From Chara braunii (Eukaryota > Streptophyta > Charophyceae > Charales > Characeae): a stretch of 40,165 nt of DNA. The position numbers were made by a program, and so were the translations under genes. The stretch is from the NCBI GenBank assembly GCA_003427395.1, contig BFEA01000027.1, forward strand, positions 468,514 to 508,678. Direction: 5' to 3'. How positions within the stretch are numbered: the stretch's first letter is position 1; each line of letters begins with the position of its first letter. Of the stretch, positions 10,298-21,700 are shown one piece after another. The notes beneath the pieces were generated by a model. It was not told the origin of the DNA, did not search any database, and was given only the letters and a program-made list of their open reading frames with translations.

Positions 10298-10360
10298 CCA
10301 TCTATTGGTGGGGAGTGGCACCTGCTGGAAACAGGGTCCAGCATCCCATTGATACATCTT
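10298..10360 (+). repeat. Dispersed repeat module, copy 3
   Basis: CTCCATCTATTGGTGGGGAG and CACCTGCTGGAAACAGGGTC are nearly identical to the inverted copy at 4376-4445. A T10 run follows, as might be expected of a retroposed sequence. Confidence 0.55.
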
Positions 10361-10812
10361 TTTTTTTTTGAACCGCCGCGAAAGTGTGTGTCAACAAGCC
10401 TCCCAACCACGAATCAGATAGGTGAAACCTATTCAATCCACCTTCGACCACCACGAGCATGGCTGTTTTCAGCACGAGCCGAAGCTCTTCCAGGTCTCAC
10501 GCTCCCATCAGGCTAGGTTACAGAGTCGGTTATCAAAAATTCTGTGTGTAATGACCCTTGTCACCGTACTTCACACTAGTCTCCCAAACAGACTGAGAGG
10601 CTACCACCACCATATCTTCAACAGTTAAACCAGCAGTACCTAAGATCACTGTGTGCACCAAAGAAAAATGAACCCTCAGGTACCCAAACCCTTGGAAAGT
10701 CAATCGGTATTCAAGGGGGGAGAGGTACTGGTGGTACGAGTCAAGTGGGGAAAGGTACTGGTGGTTTAGGAGATAATTTTCCATGGAGGGTGAACCCTCT
10801 TGAGCCTCTAGA

Positions 10813-10877
10813 GTAAAATGTGGAAGTAAAATGTGCAAGTAAAACGTGCAAGTAAAACGTGCAAGTAAAATGTGGAA
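10813..10877 (+). repeat. 13-bp tandem repeat, five units
   Basis: Five units of GTAAAAYGTGSAA. Just upstream, AGGTACTGGTGGT occurs twice (about 10726 and 10752), the same string that ends the TIR element at 13352-14076. Confidence 0.85.
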
Positions 10878-11535
10878 GTCGACGGCGCGAAGTCTGGCGA
10901 CAAAAGTACAATCCACTTGAACCGACAGTACCTCGCCCAACTTTGAAAAAAATGCCTCCTCCGTTATGAAGAAAACTTTCTCAAAATGGCAAATTTCTTT
11001 GACTATGATATTCACAATGTCTGGATTCATTTTCAAAATTGAGAACAGTCTCAAAGTAGCATCCATTTATTTAAGTAAGAAGAAAAAAAACTTCTATGCG
11101 ATTATTGTCCATCCCCATATCTTCGCCATATTTGTGTTAATTCAGTCCAAACTAGTTTATTTTTACATATCCTTTTTATTTGTTTATGCAAAATCATTTT
11201 TACCTCACCAAACACTTCTACATTTTTTTACTCCAAAAAATTGAATTGTTGATACATTTGATCTCCAGTTTCCCTTTTCTCTTCCATAAGCTCGCCCAAA
11301 ATTCCCAAACGGAAAGCCATCAAACATGAAATTCAACCCTAATGAACCATTTGACGAGTAGGCAACAGATCGTATGATATAATTACAAGCACCTTGTACA
11401 ATCTGTTGTTTTTTTTTGAAGAATCTTTGCAATATCTAAGTTCACCCAAGCCAATTTGGCATGCGGTTTACCGGCTTAATCACAAAATCCATATTTAGGT
11501 GCTTCCGTTGTGATATTGGTTTTCCAAAGACTGAT

Positions 11536-11722
11536 AAGCGTAGACAATAATTTAACTCTCTCCTCGAGGATATACACCCAATCCAATTCTCCTTTAGCTG
11601 CTTTTACACAGGTGTACGTAAAGCGTAGACAATAATTTAACTTTATCACCAAGCTCTACCCTCGAGGATATACACCCAATCCAATTTTCCTTTAGCTGCT
11701 TCTATACAGGTGTACGTAGAAG
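11536..11722 (+). repeat. Two-unit tandem duplication
   Basis: The string AAGCGTAGACAATAATTTAA begins both units (11536 and 11621). Both then carry CCTCGAGGATATACACCC and end in ACAGGTGTACGTA. The second unit has a ~15-nt insertion. Confidence 0.8.
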
Positions 11723-13202
11723 AAGTTGGTATAGACACACCCTCCGTGTAAAGCTTGAAGTGATGAATTAAATGTTTCATGGATTATGTCATTTAAGAGC
11801 CTGAAGGACGACAAAGTCTACGAACATCCGCTTTGATCATGCCGCTAGGCATTTTGATTCACGCATTGGACAATGATTCAAAGACTTTATCGCATTTCTT
11901 CAGTGAGCACACAATAACAATCATTACAATCTCCTCGTAGGTACTACGGGTAAATCAAATTATACTTTGCCATACCAATAAGATTCAACCCAAACGAACA
12001 AATGAACAAAAAATCATTACACTATGCATCAAAAAAAAAAAAAAAAAAAAAACTACGCTACGCTCTTGCGAACAGATCACCAGCAACATGCATAGACATT
12101 TGCCACTCACACGTCTATCCACAGGGTCTACAACGAAGCTAAGAAGAAAGCGTCTGCAACATGGGACGCAAGCCATTTTGGGTTTCTAACCTGCAGGTTC
12201 ATCTGCAATGCTGTTCGATCTCGCACCTTCCCGAAACTAATAAGAAACCAAGCAATTTTGCAAATCAACCGTACAGAAACCAGCAGCGTCCCCGGCCAAC
12301 CCGAGGTCAAGGGACGCAAGCCAACAGTGCAATCAAGCAACCTCCCAGGGCTACGGCAAGGGCTAAAGCAATTAGGTGCCTCGCTAAACTCTCAATCAAG
12401 TCAAGGACGACCAGAATGAAGCCTTGAAGCATGTCTGCCCCAGGCCAATCTTATGGCGATTGGCAAGGCGAAAACATCCAGATGCATGCGAGAACATCCA
12501 GTTGTGTGTTGCGACGGAATGCTTATGGACAGCTGTATGACAGGAAACTGTCATATAAGGTTTGGGTGGCAATGTCTCACATCTTACTCCTCTCCTACCC
12601 TTTTTGGTTTGCCTTTAACTGGAGCTATTGCTTTATTCCCCTTCAAGATGTGGATGCACCACACTCCACCCTAAGGTGTATTGAAGCCACACGAGCACAC
12701 ACAAAAGCTTCCATGATGTACACCACATACAGATATATGGTGGTCCCACTCGCCGCACAGAGCTACCGATGCCCGACAATTACGTTAGACTGCTACGTTG
12801 GCATCCGTGAACTCGTTGAAGTCTGTGCGTGTGTGAGTGTCAGTGTATGTGTACCGAAAAAAAACAGTAGCGTTCCAAAGTGTTCCTTTGGGCTTTCACC
12901 ATGTTTAAAAATTCCCCACACCATGCCCCGTCCACATCCAGCCCGATTTGAGATTCTTACAAACCCACACCCAGGTGAGCCAGCATCGGAGTCCACCCTG
13001 CCCACCCCTAGACATTTTATAGCTCCTGCACCTCTGCCCAAACTCGATCCCACTCCGACGACCCTCACCCACCCAAATACCCTGAAGGATTATTCCACAG
13101 ATCTTCACTCACGGCACGAGGCAGTCACAGAGGCAGTTCGAATAAAGAAACTTCAGCTGAACTGACACTGCAAGGGATGTAGGAAAAGGAACGGGGTGGG
13201 AC

Positions 13203-13350
13203 AGTCTATTCGTGGGGGAACAGCACATGCTGGGAACCAGGTCCCATATAGAGTTACACAGGTCGTTGAGATACTGGGGCCATTACCCGGCTTCGTCTCA
13301 GAATGGCAATGTCCATTCTTTGAAAGGGACAAAGTATAGATTGCAAAAGG
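13203..13350 (+). repeat. Dispersed repeat module, copy 4
   Basis: CTATTCGTGGGGGAACAGCAC, GCTGGGAACCAGGTCCCATAT and GGGGCCATTACCCGGCTTCG parallel the copy at 3597-3730. It abuts the TIR element that starts at 13352. Confidence 0.5.
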
Positions 13351-13700
13351 TTAAACCACCAGTACCTCACTCAGCTATCGGCTGCGGGCGTTCCCATATA
13401 CGCGCCGAGTGCCTTTGAGGCGCTTATTTCTTTTTTTTATTTTAATTGCTTCTTTATTGTATGTGGACAGTTGCTTAGGAAGAATTATAGACTGATATTC
13501 TTTTTTTAGGGGGGGTCGACCAAGGGAAGGCCCGGTTGTTGCGCTAAGGCCGGGCCCCGGTTCTGTAGAGATGACACTACAACAGAAAAAACAATACAAG
13601 AACAAAGGGAAAAGAAAAAGAAATACACAAACGAAAAAAAAAGAAATACACAGAAGGAAAGTCGCATGGGAGAGAGAGAGAGCGAGAGAGAGAGAGAGAG

Positions 13701-13796
13701 CCCTCCCTCTCTCTCTCTCTCTCGTCTCGAAAAAACGAAACGGGAAATGCATCCCGTTTCGTTTTTTCGAGACGAGAGAGAGAGAAAGAGGGAGGG
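13701..13796. repeat. Inverted repeat with 45-bp arms
   Basis: 13701-13745 pairs with 13752-13796 with a single mismatch around the 6-nt loop AATGCA. The core arm reads CGTCTCGAAAAAACGAAACG, flanked by CT/AG dinucleotides. It lies inside the 725-bp TIR element. Such a structure is unstable in DNA cloning and replication, so its survival suggests it is young. Confidence 0.92.
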
Positions 13797-13997
13797 GCGG
13801 CAAGTTCGCCGCGACCCTCCGTGCAGGTCCCCCCCCCCCTCTCTCTCTCTCTGCCGAAGCGGGTAGATTCATCTTCTTGTTTCCGACACAAAGCGGGAAT
13901 GATTCCGTTCGTTATTCTTATTTCTTTTCTTTTTCATTTTTCTGTTTCCGTTTTTTTGGTGCATTTCATGGCAACGTTCGGTATGCCTGCGCCCGGT

Positions 13998-14047
13998 AGT
14001 CCGAGCCTCGGGACGGGTCGGCCTACCGGTCGGCCGAGGCTCGGACT
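13998..14047. repeat. 14-bp perfect hairpin with 22-nt loop
   Basis: AGTCCGAGCCTCGG (13998-14011) pairs exactly with 14034-14047. It lies directly inside the right end of the TIR element and may be a subterminal structure. Confidence 0.8.
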
Positions 14048-15279
14048 CGATAGCTGCGCCAGGTACTGGTGGTTTACGATAGTACCTCGGATTAATCATA
14101 TGCTTGAAGCTTACGTACAACTATACATCCCACTTCCCTCACGAGTCGCAACAAAGGAAAAACAACGACAACGTCAACTCAATTCATTATGTCGTTGGGG
14201 CATTTGGTACAGTCGGTACTCTCTTCGCCCCAGTAAACCTGCTGAGTGGATATCCATTTTGCAAGGGCAGACTCTTCTTGCTTACGATCCCCCACCGGCT
14301 TTTACCCTACCCGATGACAGTACAAAACAGAAACATAAAACGTGCCCAGGGAGATGCTTCCTCCTGCGCAAGAGCAGTTAACTCGTATATAACTAACCAA
14401 GAGGCGGTTACCATCAACAGACAAGCACCACTTCTTGTTGCTCAACTATAATGCTCACAGAGATTCCTCTTCATTCAATCGCCCAATCACGACTGCAATC
14501 GCCTTACGAAGTGCCCGAAATCTGAACAGTGTTTTGAGCTCCAGCTGCCAACTGCATTACGCCTCACAAAAGATTCGGACACATAAAGACATTGCACGCG
14601 ATGGATGGATCCTATCTCACATATCGCTCGTCGGTCGACATCCTAAGCGGTCATGGAGACCTCCCGTACGCATAGTCCTAACATGCATGGTGTGGAATAC
14701 CGGTCCCATTGCCCAGGAGCACAACAGGCCCCACATGAAAAGTCCAATCCATCCAGCCAAATGCTACCAGCTCCCGATGCGCGCCTGCCCGGACAAAAAT
14801 GATCAAATAATCGCAAATGGCACTACACCCTTCACCAACGAATATACGAAGATCAGGGTCGCCAAGGCATAAATCTGTACATTCACAGAGCAAGAAGCTA
14901 AGAAGCTAAAGTGTGACCCGGTTTTCAACACGGCTTAATGCAATGAATCCCTCCTTAGATCAGGCAACCGTTCAGATCAAAAGACCTTGAAATCCATACT
15001 AGGAAGAACCATGAAATTCTTCCACACCCATTCAAATACAACAATTTTGTCCATTGGACCCTTCGTGTGTTGTAACGACTGGGAATAACAAAACACCAAA
15101 TTCGATAACTGAAATCCATTACAGTAAATCCAAACCGTTTGTAGTAAGAACAAGCATGGGTGTGCTGAAAACACAAGGAATATATAGTCGAAGAACCGGT
15201 AGTGGTGGATGCATTAGAATGTACCTGTGCCCTGGATTGCATTTAATTGTTTTCATATCCGCTTAAAAGTAGGCCACCA

Positions 15280-15395
15280 GAGTGGCCCGAGCCCTGAGGC
15301 AAAAGTTGTTTAGTTCATATTTCTCCATAACTTTTCCGATTTTTTGGATTTGCTTTTATTTTTTTATTTTTTTTGCTGGGACCTTTGCCCCATAG
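15280..15395 (+). repeat. Dispersed T-rich repeat, copy 3
   Basis: CCTGAGGCAAAAGTTGTTTAG, TTCCGATTTTTTGGATTTG and CTGGGACCTT follow the same order as in the copy at 4636-4760. Both copies are preceded by ACCAGAGTGGCC. Confidence 0.55.
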
Positions 15396-15668
15396 TTAAC
15401 TTTCGGCAAAGTGCTCTCGTCTGTTGGTGATGAGCAGCACCTGCTCAAAGCCGTGTTGAAAACCGGGTCAATCAGCCCCGTGCACCCCCCCACCAACTCT
15501 TGTAGTGGTGTATGGCGAACATGGAAAAACATAAACACACCACAATCACTACCTCACCCTTCCGCAACAACATCAACAAACAAACTACAGGCTGGAAAGA
15601 AAGTAAAAAATAACAAAGAAGCAGATGTTGCTTTCAAATGCAGATGTTGCTTTTGCATGCGTCGTTCG

Positions 15669-15782
15669 TCTATCAAATATGTACCGTGTCCTTCGCCCGA
15701 TCAGTGCCTACAGTCGACCGTGTCATCTATCAAATATGTACCGTGTCCTTCGCCCGATCAGTGCCTACAGTCGACCGTGTCG
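15669..15782 (+). repeat. 57-bp perfect tandem duplication
   Basis: 15669-15725 and 15726-15782 are almost identical, each starting TCTATCAAATATGTACCGTG. Seventy-two bp later a second duplication of period 48 (15855-15902 and 15903-15950, CACACAATTGTTGCATTTCG) occurs. Because 57 and 48 are multiples of three, the surrounding plus-strand frame stays open, but I see no other sign of coding. Confidence 0.9.
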
Positions 15783-16160
15783 TTCGCCCGATTAATGCAC
15801 GGTCAATGTCCACACGCATATAGCTGGGAAACTCGGCTCTGTTATACCGGGCACTCGCACACAATTGTTGCATTTCGGAACAGAGAGATCCGCATTTTCA
15901 CATCGCACACAATTGTTGCATTTCGGAACAGACAGATCCGCATTTTCGCATTCTTACCATCTGCTTGTACCAGATGGCATACACTAAGAAAGGCGAAAGC
16001 AGGCACGTTCACAAGTTTTTAGACTCCTCCACACATTTCCTCCCACACATTTCCTCCCACACATTTCGGGTCGTCTAGCTGCGCCAACGACGTAGAGTAC
16101 CGACACCGAAAGCTCATTATGAGGGCCTCCAGCAGCAGACCGGGTCGTCTAGCTGCGCCA

Positions 16161-16197
16161 AGGCATGAAGTGTGCACACACACCAGGCTTCATGCCT
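16161..16197. repeat. 10-bp hairpin
   Basis: AGGCATGAAG (16161-16170) pairs with CTTCATGCCT (16188-16197). The right end is not AT- or T-rich enough to be a classical terminator. No role is apparent. Confidence 0.6.
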
Positions 16198-18684
16198 GCA
16201 ACAAACAAAACCGTTGCTAAGATATCGCAAGATGCTCATTAGGAAAAAGAACACTCAGGAAGCAACTGCTGTGAATAACCACTCGGAACCTCACATTCCC
16301 AACAGACAGTTTCACTGCAATATTTTTACAATCGATTCCAAGTAAGAACACGTTGACTCACTGCACAACATTGCTCAATTGTGAAACAAACATCCCAGGA
16401 TCAGTTCTGCGATGCATTCCGTCCTTAAGATACTGCCAGAGACAACTAGTCTTCCTCACAGCATGAGGTTTCCACAATACAAACAACGGACTGACGACTT
16501 CCACCAAACCCACGCCGCGATGCTGCCGCCATCCCCAACGAAAAGCTCTTCACTAAATAACGATCAGGACACTAAACTGGCAGTCCGAATAGAACAAGAA
16601 AAGACATGCTGACTTCACTACTACCTCTCGAATCGAAAAAGCTACAAAATCCTCATGCTAACAAATGCGACGTCGAACTCCCATGCGTCCAAACGACAAG
16701 CCCAAATGAGACCCTACTCTTCAAGCCACTACGCAAGAGATGGGAAAGCATACGCCATCATCAAGTAGGATCATATACATGTAGTACCTCTCCTCTTCCG
16801 TCCGAATACTACTACCAAAGCCTGCGCGCTCGATAAAGCTTCGAATCAGAATCCCGACACGGAGAGAGAAACAATCCGACCGAGCCTGTGGCGGAAGCCA
16901 CAATCTCTTGGAGGCCCGTGCTGACAGAGAAAGAGCCAGCCAACAGATACCGTGCCAGGAGCCATCGAGCCGTCTTGATCGTCGACTTCCGCCTCCCGCC
17001 GAACCCAAATAAATGGAGAACGAAACTTACAACCTAAGTAAAAACCGAGCTGCAAAAATAGAATTTCTCCGCTGCAGCTAACTGTGCTTGGCTTGCTTGT
17101 GCGATTGAAGAGCAGTTTCGCTTGCAAAACCCCTGGTCAAGGCAGGCAGGCCACAAAGCGTTCATATTTTCGTCAGCACATGAACGACGAACATGGACCA
17201 AAAAAGACAAAGCAGCTATACGCCCTTACGCGCAGGCAAACGGATGTACAACATTTAAACTGCGAAAACAGGAGACAATTCTCACGTTTCAAACAGACGG
17301 TTGAAACGAGTAAATACGAGAAACTAAGGTGGGGGGCAATTCCCGTGCAACAGGCGTTGCCCTACAAAAACGAGACCCTTAGAGATAAATAATAGTGACC
17401 TATGTCAACATTCACATCCTCAGAACAGCAAAAGTTTTTCAAGTTCATACCTCAAGTACGTGGAAAGCCGCGGGTTCACGTCCTCAGAACAGCAACAATT
17501 TAAAGTACATTTCAAAGAGTATTATTAACGAGATCCTTCCGAGGGTGTTGAAAGTGATAACACAACTTCCAACTGCAGAATTCATTCGTAGCAGTATCTG
17601 CATTTTGGTTGTGTCATCGCTTTCCCCGATCTTTACTGCTGGGAGCTTGAGCTAATTCCGTTGGCTTGTGTGTGCTGTGCCTCGGACAGGGACGAGGTAG
17701 GAGAGAGACTAGCAGAGATGGCATGCTTCAGGACGGAAATAAGGCAGGCTCTGGGAAGGGGGGTTGTAGGGCCAGGGACGAAAGTAGATTGTCCAGAGAT
17801 CTGATAGGATTTTCCAACAATTTTGCGAGGCTCCGTAACAGCTTCTGTGAACTGTTACGCTTAGTGGGTAGTCCTGTAAAAAAAAACGAGTAATGGAAGT
17901 GTTCAGGCCCGTTCATAGGAGGGCACTAGACTACAGGCTGTGACGCGGAGCTGCAGGGTGAAATGATGCTCCTGCAAAAGAAGCAGGTAAGCCTAGCGTA
18001 AGCAGAGGGTGAGACGGCTACTGCTGGGTAGTCCCAGATCAGTAGGTACGGGAGGTGTGACAAGCCACATTACAGCGGATGTAGTGTGATGAGCGGTACA
18101 ATCCGGTTCATTCTTTAAGCGGGCATTTAGAGCACTTGGAGAAGAAGCTGAAAGGCGGGAGGGAAGCCATCCGTGATATCGGGTCATGGGAGGCAAGGTA
18201 ATTTGTGGTAATGGGAGGTGGTAAGAGGTAGGCCCAGGTTGCGGAAGCTTCGGAGGTGAGGCAGTGGAGATGCATAGGCGGTAGGAGGAAGGACGCCAGC
18301 AGGAAGGCGACTTACTTCTGGCCAAGACAACTGTGTTGGTACCGGTTCTGCTAGGTCCTCAACTCCGACTAACGCTCGGGAGGAAGGCAACGGCAAAGCG
18401 CCCTTAAGTGGGTACCGACTGTGCAGGGTCTTCAACATAGAGCAATGCTATAACGATTAGCGATGGGGGAGGCAATGTAGACGTTGCTTTTTTCTTTGAT
18501 CATCATTTCTACACCTGAGGTTCCGCCTTAGCTAGGACTGCCACCAAGTTAGAAGCGAGTTTATGACTGCAAGAAGGATTCTTTGTGCGCTGGCTGAAAG
18601 GGCAGGAATAATCGGAGACATTCTGCCACCTCCGTTCGCTGTTTGTTGATACTAAGACGGAGACATTGAGAGGATGAAATACCA

Positions 18685-18754
18685 TTAGTCCAATCGTCGT
18701 GCACTCTTCTTTTTCTCATACTCTTCATTCTTCTTTCTGTTCTCCCAATTCTTC
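18685..18754 (-). CDS. HDT: HD2 candidate last exon (exon 11)
   Basis: After the acceptor ggcaccag, one base completes the Arg codon left open by exon 10 (phase 2). The frame then reads [20 protein letters not shown], two more residues and TAA (18685-18687). The basic composition fits an HD2 tail, but no zinc-ligand His is present. A small exon may lie between this and exon 10: 18847-18895 ends in a strong gtaagt donor, and its phase suits an alternative acceptor at 18769 (aatgccag). That exon also lacks His. Confidence 0.45.
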
Positions 18755-21700
18755 CTGGTGCCAATAGACTGGCATTATCTCTTTGGGTTTTCGCATTGGG
18801 AGTTGACAAAGGGTCATGACATTTATTTCGTGAAACATTCACTTACACGCGTGTTCATTGTGACACCATCGAATAAAGATTCAATAGACACACGACTTTG
18901 CATTCCAGAGGGTCAAGGTCGTGTGACTTCTACTCACCTATTGCATTCTTTGCAGGTGAAGGCCTTCTTCGGTGTGGAAGCGTCCTGAAAACCAACACAA
19001 AATGAAAAGTTCAGCACACAGATGGAACCTGTGTTTGACATCATTAAAAACAGATCCAAACATACAACTTTTTGCACTCGTATAAAGGAGGAAAGACGGT
19101 TCGCACACAAGCACAAGCATTAATCGTTGAAAGCCTACTGTTTGAGAAGTACCAAAAGAACCACCACATCTGCATAACAAGCATTCTCCAACCACTTCCT
19201 CGTTGCCTGGCGACCAGCTGCTCCACGGAAAGGTCAAAACTTCTGCACTTGTCTCCGGATTGCTATAGGGAATACTAACTTGCACTTGCATAGAGAACAC
19301 GAACTAAGTACCAACTTCCACTCGCACTTGCTATTCTGTATACCAACCCGAAGACGAGCTCACACAGATACTTTCGTATATGGAATACGTGTGCTGTACC
19401 ACCCACTCACCCAGATACATTCGTACAAGGAATACGTGTGCTGTTCCACCCCCTCCGGATTTAACTACAATAAACAGGAAGATATCTGATTCCGAAAAAA
19501 AACGGCGAAATAGACATGCCATTGCATTGATATGAAAATACAATCGATCGTTCTATCCTCTCATAGACTGAACAACACATATTAAAGGATATTACATTCG
19601 ATTCAGTTCAAAGACGACTCAGTGCAATTCACATGCACGCTGTCTGTTGCCCCCCTTTTCCTTACTCGATTCCCCATGCTACCGTTGCAGTTTCATCGTT
19701 CCGCAGCGTTACATTACCTTCCCACCAGCAGCCTTCGCAGCATCCTTTGCTGGCTTATCCTTTCCTGCGGGTTTTGCATCCTTGCCGTCAGATTTGTCCT
19801 TGCCTTCAGATTTGTCCTTCTTGCTTCCCTTGCCATCTGCACACATACACGAGGAAGGGGTCAGTCTGCATAACATCATAGTTGGGAACAAGTGCACGAA
19901 TCGCATTATTCAGTATAGACTCGCAGCTGCTACTTGAAGCTAACTTTCAACGCTTCATTCACTCGCCCTCCAGGAGCATAGCCTTCGTGTCTTCTGCATT
20001 CTCAATAGAAACGATCGGGACGTCTGAACCGCGGTACAGAAGGTCTAGGTCTCTGGTGTACGGTCCAGAGCGTCCGGATGCATCACCCAGACCCCGCCAC
20101 CAACAAAAAAACACGACCTTCGGAAAAAAAGATAAAAAAATGAAAAAAGCGATTTATGCAGCATTGCAATACAAAATCTCGTTTGCCTAAACACCATGTC
20201 GAAATTCGTTGCCAATCCGAGGGAACGACATAGAAACGTTTTTTTTACTCCTTATATAAAACGAGTCTGGCGCAGTTCAGACGCCAGACGCAGATCTGGC
20301 CTGACGTCCGCACCGACCCGGTGCCCGGATTCGGATTTGCCATTATATTCTCCGCTAACCATCGCAATCGTTGTGCTCGGGGTATAACAAAAGCCGACGA
20401 TCATGACTCAAGAGCGTTGGAACCCATGTACAGTTGCAGATAAAGCATCTTACACCCGACCGCGAAGCCGATCAAGAATCCACTGGCGAGGGACTGAACA
20501 CAACATTTTCGCGAGCGATAGAGATTCGGTGTGATTTCCTAGGAAATACACTTTTTTGGATCGAGACAGTGAATCGAGTTACCACACAGTGAATCGAGAC
20601 AGTGAATCGAGCTACGACGCAAGGTCATCAACAGGCCATTGGGTAAGGAATGCTCAGACTTATTTGGATCTATCATTACTGTCAGGTTAACGAGATTTAA
20701 ATCGACATCACTGCATTCCTTACAACCCGGCTAAATAACAATATTAGCTGGCCACATACGGACGTTTCCTCAAAGAACCTAAAAAAGCCTCGCTAATAGC
20801 CTTGCCTGCTACATGAAATGATAATAATTTCCCCAAAACACTGAAAGAATCGCTCACAGAATGCTCAGACTTGTTTGCATTTATCATGATGGTCAGGTTA
20901 ACGAGATGGAAATGAACATCACTGCATTCCAAACAAGAGGTCATCATAACACAAAATCTCTACAGGCCGCTGGGTACGAATTTCGCAGACTAATCTGCAT
21001 CTATCATTGCTGTCAGGTTAACGAAATTCGAAATCGGCATCACTACATTACTTAGTCCAATAACCATATCACCTGTTACACAAGAAAATGTTTCCTAAGA
21101 ACAGAAAAAAACATTATCTGCTACAAAGAAATTGGTTCCCCTAAAAACTGCTACAGAATCGATCACGGAATGCTCAGACTTGTTTGGGTCACTCATGACG
21201 ATCAGGTTAACGAGATTTAAATGAACATCACTGCATTCCAATCGCATCATTCTTGGAGTAGGGGTCTATGTCATTACCAGCCAGCAAAAGCAGACTTCTC
21301 TCATACATCTCATTCTACGCAAGCATAAACTGTCCCGTGGTCACTTGCACCAGCGAACCCGGAAAGATTCAGTTACCCTCCTCAGCGTCTGTTACTTATC
21401 CATGCGCGCTAGAATTAAAATATCCCGATCGAAATCACTCGACTGCATCTCAGAGTGGATAGAACTGCTTGTAAGAAGACACATAACCACATGTAATCTC
21501 TACGTCTTCACGCATAAACGACCTTCACTTGCTGGGCAGGCACTTGATTAGACGAGATCCCTCCAGGGGCATTAATAAAATATGTGACTGCTACAACTCT
21601 TGATTAGACGTTCTCTGGCGCTCGACTGTTACAATGCTCAGAACAACTACACGAGTTTTCGATCATGGAGTTCTGGATAGCGACGTTTTTATTCATCATG

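Larger units (their letters stand above)
9967..13202. other. Intergenic sequence with small repeats, no recognised gene
   Basis: Contents are an imperfect hairpin (10232-10284), a dispersed module (10298-10360), a 13-bp tandem repeat (10813-10877), an ~85-100-bp tandem duplication (11536-11722) and poly-A runs. Two fairly long open frames (10533-11066 minus and 12431-13165 plus) match nothing I know. The first overlaps tandem repeats, so neither is annotated as a gene. Confidence 0.5.
13352..14076. mobile_element. 725-bp nonautonomous TIR DNA element
   Basis: The ends are inverted copies of TAAACCACCAGTACCT followed, after five poorly conserved bases, by AGCTATCG (13352-13380 against 14048-14076; 26 of 29 positions agree). 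The outermost TA on each side could be a TA target duplication. There is no transposase frame inside. The interior holds a very long inverted repeat (13701-13796) and a second hairpin (13998-14047). Isolated copies of GGTACTGGTGGTTTA near 10750 suggest other, broken family members. Confidence 0.65.
14077..18684. other. Intergenic sequence, no recognised gene
   Basis: No exon of a known family was found on either strand. Contents are a T-rich dispersed-repeat copy (15290-15390), two adjacent tandem duplications (15669-15950), a triple CACACATTTCCTCC motif (about 16029-16066), a 20-bp direct repeat GGGTCGTCTAGCTGCGCCAA (about 16068 and 16142) and a 10-bp hairpin (16161-16197). The far end should hold the 3' flank of the minus-strand HD2 gene. 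Confidence 0.5.

Noticed and set aside
10533-11066. 177-codon open frame on the minus strand
   Set aside because: It runs through a 13-bp tandem repeat and repeated GGTACTGGTGG strings, matches no family I know, and lacks splice or coding support.
12431-13165. 244-codon open frame on the plus strand, the longest in the window
   Set aside because: Composition changes abruptly along its length, it contains GTGTGT-derived residues, and no motif is recognisable. It is probably chance, though a Pro-rich exon in its last third cannot be excluded.
13571-13999. Several overlapping open frames rich in Arg-Glu or Leu-Ser
   Set aside because: They arise from the AG/CT dinucleotide arms of the large inverted repeat.
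14080-14110. TCATATGCTTG string resembling the 5' end of 18S rRNA
   Set aside because: The match is only 11 nt, and the surrounding bases diverge.
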